A DNA stretch of 17,200 nt from the NCBI GenBank assembly GCA_963975495.1, contig CAXBID010000059.1, positions 1 to 17,200 on the forward strand, given 5' to 3'. The translations under genes were made by a program, and so were the position numbers. Of this stretch, positions 7,370 to 14,504 are shown piece by piece (within the stretch, counting starts at the first letter, position 1; every line of letters starts with the position of its first letter). The notes below the pieces were generated by a model. It searched no databases. It saw only the letters and a program-made list of their open reading frames with translations, and had not been told where the DNA came from. Source of the DNA: CAXBID01 sp963975495 (GTDB lineage: Bacteria > Bacteroidota > Bacteroidia > Flavobacteriales > Flavobacteriaceae).

Positions 7370-8332
7370 TTAGTCTTCATCTTTTATTTCGTTTCCTTCC
7401 GCATCATACCGTTTTGGTTTTTTTCCGAAAAGAGAGAAATGAACATAGCGCTTAGGGTTTAGCTTCATATCTTGCAGCAATTGTTCAAGTTGTAAACTAG
7501 CACCTTCTAAATTATTGTACAAGCCATCGTCTTTAAGTAATTTACCCATGGATCCGTCACCATTTTCTAGACCTGCAATTATTGTATTGAACTTATTAAG
7601 TGTAGATTCAAGATTCTTTATGGTTTCGCTTAAATTGGCGTTAGCAATTTCTTCACTTGTTTTAGATAAATTTTCAGATATCTTATCGACATTTGAAAAA
7701 GTATTATTTAATTTTTCTTTATTAACACTCACAAGCTCATCCATAGATTTTGAAGTGTTTTTAAAGTTTCTAACAATTTCATTTAGATTACTAACCGTTT
7801 CCCTGAGGTTCGCTTTGGTTTTTTCATCAAATACCTGATTTACGTTACTTAATAAACTATCAGCACCTACCATCATGATTTCAATTTTTTCTTGTAAAGG
7901 TGTCAGTCTTTTATTTACTAATTCTGTTAATCCGGGCTTTACTGTCCCTTTTAGTGTCGCTTCATCCTTAGCCTTTTCTGCGCCATCAAAAGCGGGAACT
8001 ATAGCGATTGCTTTTCCACCAATTAAGCCTGTTTCATAAAGTTCGGCTGTACTGTTTTGTGAAAATTCAAATTCACTATCTACTATAAGTTGTACCAAAA
8101 GCTTTCCTGAACCATCGCCTTTAAAACTTAAGTCGATAACTTTACCAACGGGCAATCCATTAATGGTAACTGGAGTTGAAGCGGTTAAACCTTCAACATT
8201 ATCATAAACGGCATAAAAAGTTCTTGAAGAACCAAGTAAATTTTGACCTTTAAGATAATTAAAACCAAAAATAAAAAGGAGGGTTCCTGAAATAACTAAT
8301 AAAGCAACTTTAACTTCTTTTGATATTTTCAA
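7370..8332 (-). CDS. MCE/MlaD-family lipid-transport protein
   Basis: This 320-residue inner-membrane-anchored periplasmic protein has one membrane helix (residues about 8-27), one MCE domain (about 36-115, with NVEGLTASTPVTINGLPVGKV and the ETGLIGGKAI strand), a long coiled-coil-prone region (about 135-275, rich in N, E, K and S) and a basic C-terminal tail. MCE proteins carry phospholipids between membranes as part of Mla-type ABC systems. No MlaE or MlaF homologue is in the window. The only usable start is TTG at 8332: the frame is closed by TAA five codons upstream and contains no ATG there. TTG puts the helix at the expected place. The gene lies 51 bp after the amidase and 5 bp before the Fe-S gene, so it is probably in one operon. 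Confidence 0.87.
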   Translation of the reverse strand: MKISKEVKVALLVISGTLLFIFGFNYLKGQNLLGSSRTFYAVYDNVEGLTASTPVTINGLPVGKVIDLSFKGDGSGKLLVQLIVDSEFEFSQNSTAELYETGLIGGKAIAIVPAFDGAEKAKDEATLKGTVKPGLTELVNKRLTPLQEKIEIMMVGADSLLSNVNQVFDEKTKANLRETVSNLNEIVRNFKNTSKSMDELVSVNKEKLNNTFSNVDKISENLSKTSEEIANANLSETIKNLESTLNKFNTIIAGLENGDGSMGKLLKDDGLYNNLEGASLQLEQLLQDMKLNPKRYVHFSLFGKKPKRYDAEGNEIKDED

Positions 8333-8383
8333 ACTATGTGTATTAGATTAACAAATTTAAAATAAATTTAAAAAAGAACTCAC

Positions 8384-9502
8384 TTAATTTGTGGTTGTTT
8401 TTAAAGCATCCGTTAAAGATATCTTTTTATCGTCTTTAAATGCTACAATAAAACTATTATTATAGCCTTTGCCTTTTACTACTTCCGTAAGTTTTTGTGT
8501 TTCGTCATAATCTGAAGTACAGCCATAATAGTATTTATATAAACTACCTTCTTTAATTCTTGAAATATCATTTAATCCTTTAAAATTGTACGACTCTGTT
8601 TCCAATAGTTTAGAACTTGCTGCTATTTGCACTTTAAATACAATAGCGTCAGAAACAGCATCGATAGTCTTTGAAGTGGTGATTTCAATATTGGTATCTT
8701 CATAAACAAAATCGCCAACATTACTATCTAAAGACACTTTATAATCTAATATAGCTTTGGCAATTGACGTAGAAATTTGTTGTTGCCCTTTTTTAGAATT
8801 TAAGTAAGCGCCTTCATTTTTATTGGTTACAAAACCCGTTTCTATTAAAACACTAGGCATTGCGGTTTGATGAATTACCCATAAACTAGCCTGCTTAACA
8901 CCTCTACTTTTACGCTTTAAGCTATTTGCAAAATTATTTTCTATTAAACTTGCCAATAAGATACTTTGATCTGTATACTCCTCCTGCGCCAATGTTACTC
9001 CAATTAAGGATTCGGGAGAGTTAGGATCAAATCCTTCATAATGTTTTTCATAATCATCTTCTAAAAAAATAACCTCGTTCTCTGCCTTGGCAACCTCAAA
9101 ATTTCTATTCGTATTACCAACATCCAAAACATAGGTTTCTGTACCGTAAGCTTGTGTATGATGCGCATTGCAATGAATAGAAACAAACAAATCAGCATTC
9201 GCTTTATTAGCCATTTTTGGTCTATCTTTTAACTCAATAAAAACATCTGTTTTACGGGTGTAAATAACTTTAATATCAGGATTTTTTTCAAGTTGTTTAC
9301 CAACTTCTAAAGCTATCTTTAAGGCAATATCCTTTTCTTTAAATCCGTACTTAGATGGTTTTCCTGGGTCTTTTCCGCCATGTCCTGCATCAAGTACTAC
9401 AATAAACTTCTCTTTAGTGGTTAATTGATCTCCATTAACAAAAGACGAAAATGTTAATACTATTATAAAAGATACGAAAAGTAATAATGTGTTCGTTTTC
9501 AT
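8384..9502 (-). CDS. N-acetylmuramoyl-L-alanine amidase (Amidase_3, AmiC type)
   Basis: This 372-residue exported zinc amidase cleaves the amide bond between MurNAc and L-Ala in peptidoglycan. Residues 1-24 are a signal peptide. The catalytic domain (about 33-255) shows the zinc ligands H41 (LDAGHGGKDPG), E56 (FKEKDIA) and H110 (FVSIHCNAHH), and the catalytic glutamate E221 (PSVLIETGFVTN). An insertion at about 125-180 between the third ligand and the last helices is acidic and may be the regulatory helix found in divisome amidases. The C-terminal segment 288-356 (VFKVQIAASSK onward) resembles a SPOR-like peptidoglycan-binding fold. It is the first gene of the minus-strand group, divergent from lptD across a 255-bp gap. 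I found no convincing promoter for it. Confidence 0.92.
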   Translation of the reverse strand: MKTNTLLLFVSFIIVLTFSSFVNGDQLTTKEKFIVVLDAGHGGKDPGKPSKYGFKEKDIALKIALEVGKQLEKNPDIKVIYTRKTDVFIELKDRPKMANKANADLFVSIHCNAHHTQAYGTETYVLDVGNTNRNFEVAKAENEVIFLEDDYEKHYEGFDPNSPESLIGVTLAQEEYTDQSILLASLIENNFANSLKRKSRGVKQASLWVIHQTAMPSVLIETGFVTNKNEGAYLNSKKGQQQISTSIAKAILDYKVSLDSNVGDFVYEDTNIEITTSKTIDAVSDAIVFKVQIAASSKLLETESYNFKGLNDISRIKEGSLYKYYYGCTSDYDETQKLTEVVKGKGYNNSFIVAFKDDKKISLTDALKTTTN

Positions 9503-9598
9503 CTGGTATATTGGGTTGTTTTTAATCGATTTTATGCAATATCAACAATTTGATAATAAATGGATATTATTGACCTAACGACTAAAAAACTCGGTTTA

Positions 9599-9627
9599 TT
9601 TTAATTTTTAATTTTTAATTTTTAATT
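9599..9627. repeat. Tandem 7-bp AT repeat between the amidase gene and lptD
   Basis: The unit TTTTTAA is repeated about four times, with the first and last copies incomplete. It sits between the two divergent genes, about 36 bp upstream of the lptD promoter. Slippage could vary its length. Around it, CTCGGTTT (9590-9597) and AAACCGAG (9676-9683) are inverted copies, and the second overlaps the promoter spacer. Confidence 0.6.
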
Positions 9628-9662
9628 GAATAATAAATCAATCACAAAAAAATATATGTAAT

Positions 9663-9694
9663 TTTGGCTTTTCAAAAACCGAGCCATACTTTTA
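9663..9694 (+). promoter_or_regulatory. Bacteroidetes-type promoter for lptD-ridA
   Basis: TTTG (9663-9666, within ATTTTGGC) is followed after 20 nt by TACTTTTA (9687-9694). This matches the Bacteroidetes primary sigma pattern TTTG-N19/20-TAnnTTTG except at the last base. The predicted transcription start, near 9698-9701, is only about 15 nt before the TTG at 9715. That places the true lptD start at or after about 9700. Confidence 0.6.
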
Positions 9695-9757
9695 CAAAAA
9701 TACATTTAAAAGCGTTGCGTAAACAACTTTAAAATACTTTTTGCATTAAGTTTTACA

Positions 9758-12391
9758 GTGTTTATTAACACGTTTAGCTTCGCCCAGGATATCAAAAAAC
9801 CAATAGATTCCATTAAACCAAACTTAAAGGATGCTGTTATTATTAAAACTGACAGTGTAATTAATCCTTTAACCACTGAAAAGGCTCAAGATTCTACTCT
9901 AACGGATTCCATTAAACCTAAAAAAGAACTTTTGGAAAACATTGTAGACTATCATGCTGTTGATTATACAAAATTTAACCAAAAGCAACATAAACTATAC
10001 TTGTATAACGAAGCCGTTATAGATTATGGCGATATGAATATTACTGCTGGTAGTATTGTAATTGATTATAACTCGAATACAGTTTATGCAAAAGGTATAA
10101 CAGATTCTATTGAAGGTTATGTTCAAAAGCCTGTATTTACACAAGGCGGGAATGTTGTTGAACCTGACTCTATTGTTTTTAATACAAAAAGCAAAAAAGC
10201 GCTTATTTATAAATCGAAAACAGAACAAGGTGAAGGTACCGTAGTAGCATCGATTACAAAAAAAGAAAATGATTCTGTTTACTTTTTAAAGAATGCGATA
10301 TACACTACAGCCGAAGATCTTGAAGATCCTGAATATTATATTAAACTAAGAAAAGCCAAAGTTGTGCCGGGGAAAAAAATTGTAACTGGATTAGCCAACC
10401 TTTTTATTTATGATGTACCAACACCCATTGGGTTGCCTTTTGGATTTTTCCCACAAACCGAAAAACATACATCGGGAGTTATAATTCCTAGTTTTGGTGA
10501 ACAAAACGATAGAGGTTACTTTCTGCAAAATGGTGGCTATTATTTTGCCATCAGTGATTATATGGATTTAGCTGTTTTAGGCGATTATTATACCAATGGC
10601 AGTTATGGTATGCGATTAGAAAGCTCATACAAAAAACGCTATAAGTTTAGTGGTAATTTAGCTTTTAGATATGAAAATTTAATAACTAGCGAACTGGGAT
10701 TTCCAGATTATGCAAAATCAACTATTTACAATTTGAGGTGGTCGCACAGTCAGGATTCAAAATCCAATCCAAGTTCAAGGTTTTCTGCGTCTGTTAACTT
10801 AGGTAGTAGTACTTATTTTCGTTCATCGATCAACCAAATTAATACGGGTGCTTTTTTAAATAATACACTTGCCTCATCTGTTTCGTATTCTAAAACCTTC
10901 CAAGGTGAGCCACAAGTTAATTTTAGCATGACGGCTACACATTCGCAAAACACAAATACCGAACAAATTGATATGACATTACCTACTTTTCAAGGTACAG
11001 TAGGTAGAATATTTCCGTTCGCCTCAAAAGTAGGTTCAAAAAAAGGGATTATACAAAATATAAATTTACAATATAATGTAAGAGGAGAAAATAGAATTCA
11101 AACAACAGATTCCCTTTTCTTTAAAAAAGAAATGTTTGATGATGCCAAAGCTGGTTTTCAACACTCAATTCCTTTAAGTACAAACTTTAAGGTATTTAAA
11201 TATTTTAGTTTAAGTGCAAGTACCAATTATAATGAAGTTTGGACGTTCAAAACTATTGAAAGAACCTTTGACCCTATTGAACGCACAACCGTAGATGAAG
11301 AAATTAATGGTTTTGATTCGTTTAGGACCTATAATTTTAGCACTAGTTTAGGCACCACTGTTTATGGTATGTTTAATTTTGAAAAAGAAGGTAAAGATAA
11401 AAAGATCAAAGCCATAAGGCATATTATGCGGCCTTCAATAAGTTATAATATCAACCCTGCTTTTGACCAATATTATGATACTTATGAAGTAATAAGTGCA
11501 GATGGCCTTACCACAAGTGATGTAGAATATTCCAGATTTGATCAAGGCATTTTTGGAACACCAAATAAGAATTTTTCCAGTTCTATGGGCTTATCGTTAT
11601 CTAATAACATAGAGGCTAAAGTACGTGATAAAGATAGTACTGCTACCGAAGCTAAAAAGGTAATTTTATTAAACAATTTAAATTTTTCCACATCCTATAA
11701 TTTTGCAGGCGATTCGCTACAATGGAGTCCTGTTAGAATGACTGGCAGCACGCAACTATTTGATAACCAAATGAGTATTAACTTTGGGGCCACATTAGAC
11801 CCTTATGCCCTAGATAGTAACAATAATAAAATCGATAAATTCAATATCGATAATAACGGAAGTTTATTTAGATTAACCAGTGCAAACCTAACCACCAGTT
11901 GGTCTATTTCCAGTAAAAAAGGAGGCAAAAAAGATAGTGGAAATCTTAACCAACCCGAAGATGTGCTTCCAAAAGATTTAGATTATGCAAACCAACAATT
12001 TGGAAATGAAGAAGAGGACGATGAAGAAGAAGAAACCCCAAGTCAGCTGTACAATTATAAAGTCCCTTGGAGTTTGCGTATCGCTTATGCCGTGAATTAT
12101 TCCAATAATAGGCGACAAAGTGAAATATCATCCCATTCGCTAATGTTTTCAGGCGATATACAATTGTCTGATAAATGGTCTGTTGGCGGGTCCTCTGGTT
12201 ACGATTTAAAAAATGCAGGATTCACCTATACCCAATTGCGCTTTGAACGCGATTTGTTAAGCTGGCGTATGAATTTTAGTTGGGTTCCTTTTAGTGCGCG
12301 TAGTTCATGGAATTTCTTTATAGGTATAAAATCTAGTATTTTACAAGATCTAAAATATGAAAAACGTTTACAGCCAGATATTCAACTTTAA
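9758..12391 (+). CDS. lptD: LPS-assembly outer-membrane protein LptD
   Basis: LptD is the outer-membrane barrel that inserts lipopolysaccharide into the outer leaflet. The reading from GTG 9758 gives 877 residues: a short signal-like start ending FSFAQ, an OstA/LptA-like beta-jellyroll (about 50-210) and the LptD barrel (about 215 to the end), with conserved GVIIPSFGEQNDRGYFLQNG and a C-terminus rich in aromatic barrel strands. An acidic run, EEEDDEEEE, lies near residue 750, probably in an extracellular loop. There is no cysteine at all, unlike proteobacterial LptD. The start is doubtful. The frame upstream to TAA 9707 encodes the missing hydrophobic part (FKILFALSFT) but has no ATG, GTG or TTG. 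A TTG at 9715 in another frame would fit if one T of the run 9728-9730 were removed. ridA follows after 11 bp. Confidence 0.88.
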   Translation: MFINTFSFAQDIKKPIDSIKPNLKDAVIIKTDSVINPLTTEKAQDSTLTDSIKPKKELLENIVDYHAVDYTKFNQKQHKLYLYNEAVIDYGDMNITAGSIVIDYNSNTVYAKGITDSIEGYVQKPVFTQGGNVVEPDSIVFNTKSKKALIYKSKTEQGEGTVVASITKKENDSVYFLKNAIYTTAEDLEDPEYYIKLRKAKVVPGKKIVTGLANLFIYDVPTPIGLPFGFFPQTEKHTSGVIIPSFGEQNDRGYFLQNGGYYFAISDYMDLAVLGDYYTNGSYGMRLESSYKKRYKFSGNLAFRYENLITSELGFPDYAKSTIYNLRWSHSQDSKSNPSSRFSASVNLGSSTYFRSSINQINTGAFLNNTLASSVSYSKTFQGEPQVNFSMTATHSQNTNTEQIDMTLPTFQGTVGRIFPFASKVGSKKGIIQNINLQYNVRGENRIQTTDSLFFKKEMFDDAKAGFQHSIPLSTNFKVFKYFSLSASTNYNEVWTFKTIERTFDPIERTTVDEEINGFDSFRTYNFSTSLGTTVYGMFNFEKEGKDKKIKAIRHIMRPSISYNINPAFDQYYDTYEVISADGLTTSDVEYSRFDQGIFGTPNKNFSSSMGLSLSNNIEAKVRDKDSTATEAKKVILLNNLNFSTSYNFAGDSLQWSPVRMTGSTQLFDNQMSINFGATLDPYALDSNNNKIDKFNIDNNGSLFRLTSANLTTSWSISSKKGGKKDSGNLNQPEDVLPKDLDYANQQFGNEEEDDEEEETPSQLYNYKVPWSLRIAYAVNYSNNRRQSEISSHSLMFSGDIQLSDKWSVGGSSGYDLKNAGFTYTQLRFERDLLSWRMNFSWVPFSARSSWNFFIGIKSSILQDLKYEKRLQPDIQL

Positions 12392-12402
12392 AACATAATA
12401 AA

Positions 12403-12783
12403 ATGAAAAAAGTAATTACGACTACTAATGCTCCGGCACCTATTGGGCCTTATAACCAAGCTATTTTAAGTGGAAACACGTTGTACACTTCTGGTCAAAT
12501 TGCTTTCAGCCCTAAAACTGGTTTACTAGTATTAGACGATATTAAAACGGAAACAGCACAGGTAATGCAAAATCTAGAAGCTGTTTTGGAAGCTGCCAAT
12601 ATGACTTTCGAGCATGTCATTAAAACATCCATTTTTATAAGTAATATGGATGACTTTGCGTTGATAAACGAAGTTTACGGAACTTATTTTAATGATGACA
12701 CTGCGCCTGCAAGAGAAACTGTTCAAGTAGCTAGATTACCGAAAGATGTAAATGTTGAAATAAGTATGATTGCTGTTAAATAA
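12403..12783 (+). CDS. ridA: RidA family enamine/imine deaminase
   Basis: This 126-residue protein (standard length) belongs to the YjgF/YER057c/UK114 family. It forms cytosolic trimers that hydrolyse reactive 2-aminoacrylate-type enamines and imines produced by PLP enzymes such as threonine dehydratase. Family marks are PAPIGPYNQA (residues 11-20), TSGQIA (29-34), the substrate-carboxylate-binding Arg in PARETV (R104), and E119 in the terminal strand NVEISMIAV. The gap to lptD is 11 bp without a promoter, so it is read on the lptD transcript. From memory this gene pair recurs in Bacteroidetes. I see no functional link to LPS transport, and the co-transcription may only be historical. A hairpin cluster follows the stop codon. 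Confidence 0.93.
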   Translation: MKKVITTTNAPAPIGPYNQAILSGNTLYTSGQIAFSPKTGLLVLDDIKTETAQVMQNLEAVLEAANMTFEHVIKTSIFISNMDDFALINEVYGTYFNDDTAPARETVQVARLPKDVNVEISMIAVK

Positions 12784-12796
12784 AAGGTATTAAACC

Positions 12797-12924
12797 TCAG
12801 GGCAAGCCCTGAACCCTGAAAATCGACCCAAGGGTCGAGGTATTGATCCTAAGATCCCGCTGAAAAAGCGGGATTAGTTCAACTAACTATTTTGAATGCA
12901 TTGCTACGCAATTTTTCAAAATAG
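12797..12924. terminator. Cluster of four hairpins between convergent ridA and the sensor kinase
   Basis: Four unrelated stems follow each other. TCAGGG (12797-12802) pairs with CCCTGA (12807-12812). TCGACCC (12823-12829) pairs with GGGTCGA (12832-12838). ATCCCGCT (12854-12861) pairs with AGCGGGAT (12867-12874). CTATTTTGAA (12887-12896) pairs with TTCAAAATAG (12915-12924), with a smaller inner stem ATTGC/GCAAT. They lie between two convergent genes, so bidirectional termination is the natural reading. None has a long T tract. The number of stems is more than one terminator needs, so a repeat-element origin is also possible. Confidence 0.6.
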
Positions 12925-12941
12925 AGTTTCACTAATAAATT

Positions 12942-14360
12942 TTAAGCTGAAGTATTTTCTTTATTAGCGTATTTAATTAACAAATCTTTAAGTTTAGTAA
13001 CCTCAATAGGTTTTGATAAAAATTCATCTATTCCTGCAAGTTTTGCATGCTCAATGTCTTTTTCAAAAGCACCAGCAGAAACCCCTATTATAGGCGTGTT
13101 GTTTTCTAAATACTTTTCTGTTTCCTTTATTGCTTTTGTCGCTTGATAGCCATCCATATCCGGCATGTAAATATCCATAAAAACCATATCAAAATCTAAA
13201 ATCTTATATAACTCCAAAGCCTCTAAACCATTTTTTGCAAACGTACAATCGGCACCTTGTTTTTCCAATAAAAACTTAATAACCTGTTGATTCATCCTAT
13301 TATCCTCAGCCACCAGAACATTAAATTTTTCTTGTAATATAGGGTTGTTTTCAATCTGTTCCGCTTTTATATTAAGTGTCTTTTTTAACTGTAAGCTAAA
13401 ATAAAAGGTCGAGCCTTCATTTTCCTTACTTTCCAATTTAAGTTCGCCTCCCATTAATTCCACAAGTTCGCGAGAAATTGACAACCCTAAACCACCGCCT
13501 CTATAGTCTTTAATTGTAGTTGGATTATAAGGGGTAGAACTGTTAAGGAAATGTTTTACTTCATCCGATCGCATTCCAACCCCTGTGTCCTTAATATAAA
13601 AAGTAACAATTTGATACTCATCAATTTCAACCGTTTGATCAACAATTACTGATATTTTACCTGAGTTTGTAAACTTAATAGCATTATTAATCAAATTAAT
13701 TAAAACCTGTTGTATTCTAGCTGAATCTCCTAGAACTGAAAATTTACTGGTTTCCTCTGATAAAAATTTAAAGTCAAATTCCAATCCTTTTTCCCAAGCT
13801 TGATATTCGAAAATCTTAAAAAGATGTGATAAATCTGATTTTAAATCTATTGCCAACAAATTCAACTTAATATCTCCCGCATCAACATCAGCATTATCGG
13901 TAACCATATTTACCAGTTGCAATAAATGCTTTGAGGAATATTCAGCAATCTCAACCTGTGCTTTTTGATCACTATCCAAATTTGTTTGATTAAGCATGTT
14001 TAACATCCCTAAAACCGTACTAAGTGGTGTACGGATTTCGTAACTCATGTTTGCTAAATAAACAGATTTGTGGTCTGCTCTTTCATTGGCTTCTTCGAGA
14101 TTTTTTTTTAGCTCATCTATGCGCTCGTAATTTTTGGATTTTATTAAATCATTTTTTAATTGATTCTTAAAAAAATATTGAAGTACAAAAACTTGAATAA
14201 TAGCTAAGGCAAATAAAATAAGAACCAATATTTTTAAATCAATCACCTTTTCAACAAAGCCATATCCTGAAAAAAGAATAATAGCCATTGAAATAAAAAT
14301 AAAGACCGCTAATAACCTTCTTTTTTTTATAGTTTTGATAGACTTTGGGAGAAAACTCAT
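12942..14360 (-). CDS. Hybrid histidine kinase-like protein with receiver domain; H-box His replaced by Tyr
   Basis: This 472-residue inner-membrane protein has two helices (about 17-34 and 43-61) with a very short loop between them, so there is no real periplasmic sensor. A coiled coil (about 66-98), a HisKA dimerisation domain (about 98-165), an HATPase_c domain (about 205-325) and a receiver domain (about 346-466) follow. The ATP-binding motifs look complete: N box NLINNAIKF (222-230), DTGVGM (258-263) and GGGLGLS (288-294). The receiver has E352/D353, acceptor D396 (FMDIYMP), S428 and K450. The H box reads NMSYEIRTPL, so Y107 (codon TAC) stands where the phosphorylated His normally is. 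Autophosphorylation in the usual way is therefore unlikely. It may be a phosphatase, an allosteric partner of another kinase, or decaying. It has its own promoter and diverges from guaC. Confidence 0.88.
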   Translation of the reverse strand: MSFLPKSIKTIKKRRLLAVFIFISMAIILFSGYGFVEKVIDLKILVLILFALAIIQVFVLQYFFKNQLKNDLIKSKNYERIDELKKNLEEANERADHKSVYLANMSYEIRTPLSTVLGMLNMLNQTNLDSDQKAQVEIAEYSSKHLLQLVNMVTDNADVDAGDIKLNLLAIDLKSDLSHLFKIFEYQAWEKGLEFDFKFLSEETSKFSVLGDSARIQQVLINLINNAIKFTNSGKISVIVDQTVEIDEYQIVTFYIKDTGVGMRSDEVKHFLNSSTPYNPTTIKDYRGGGLGLSISRELVELMGGELKLESKENEGSTFYFSLQLKKTLNIKAEQIENNPILQEKFNVLVAEDNRMNQQVIKFLLEKQGADCTFAKNGLEALELYKILDFDMVFMDIYMPDMDGYQATKAIKETEKYLENNTPIIGVSAGAFEKDIEHAKLAGIDEFLSKPIEVTKLKDLLIKYANKENTSA

Positions 14361-14377
14361 TTATAAGCACATTTAAA

Positions 14378-14409
14378 CAAACTTATCCATAATTATATTA
14401 ATTAGCAAA
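14378..14409 (-). promoter_or_regulatory. Full-consensus Bacteroidetes promoter for the sensor kinase gene
   Basis: On the minus strand TTTG (14409-14406) is separated by exactly 20 nt from TAAGTTTG (14385-14378). This is a full match to TTTG-N20-TAnnTTTG. The start codon at 14360 is 17 bp beyond the -7 element, so the leader would be only about 10-15 nt. It is the best promoter in the window and suggests steady expression by the primary sigma factor. Confidence 0.78.
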
Positions 14410-14504
14410 ACTATTATGTGTATTTAACTGTTATAAGTAATTTCAAATTTCACTACTTTTCAAATTCAAAAATTGTACTTTTAATAATCACAATTAAATA
14501 ATAT

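Noticed and set aside
9995..10228. Minus-strand frame inside lptD
   Set aside because: It lies antisense to a clearly coding LptD region, with a composition expected of a shadow frame and no recognisable motif.
14476..14483. TACTTTTA as the guaC promoter -7 element
   Set aside because: No TTTG-like -33 occurs 19-21 nt upstream, so only half of a promoter is visible.
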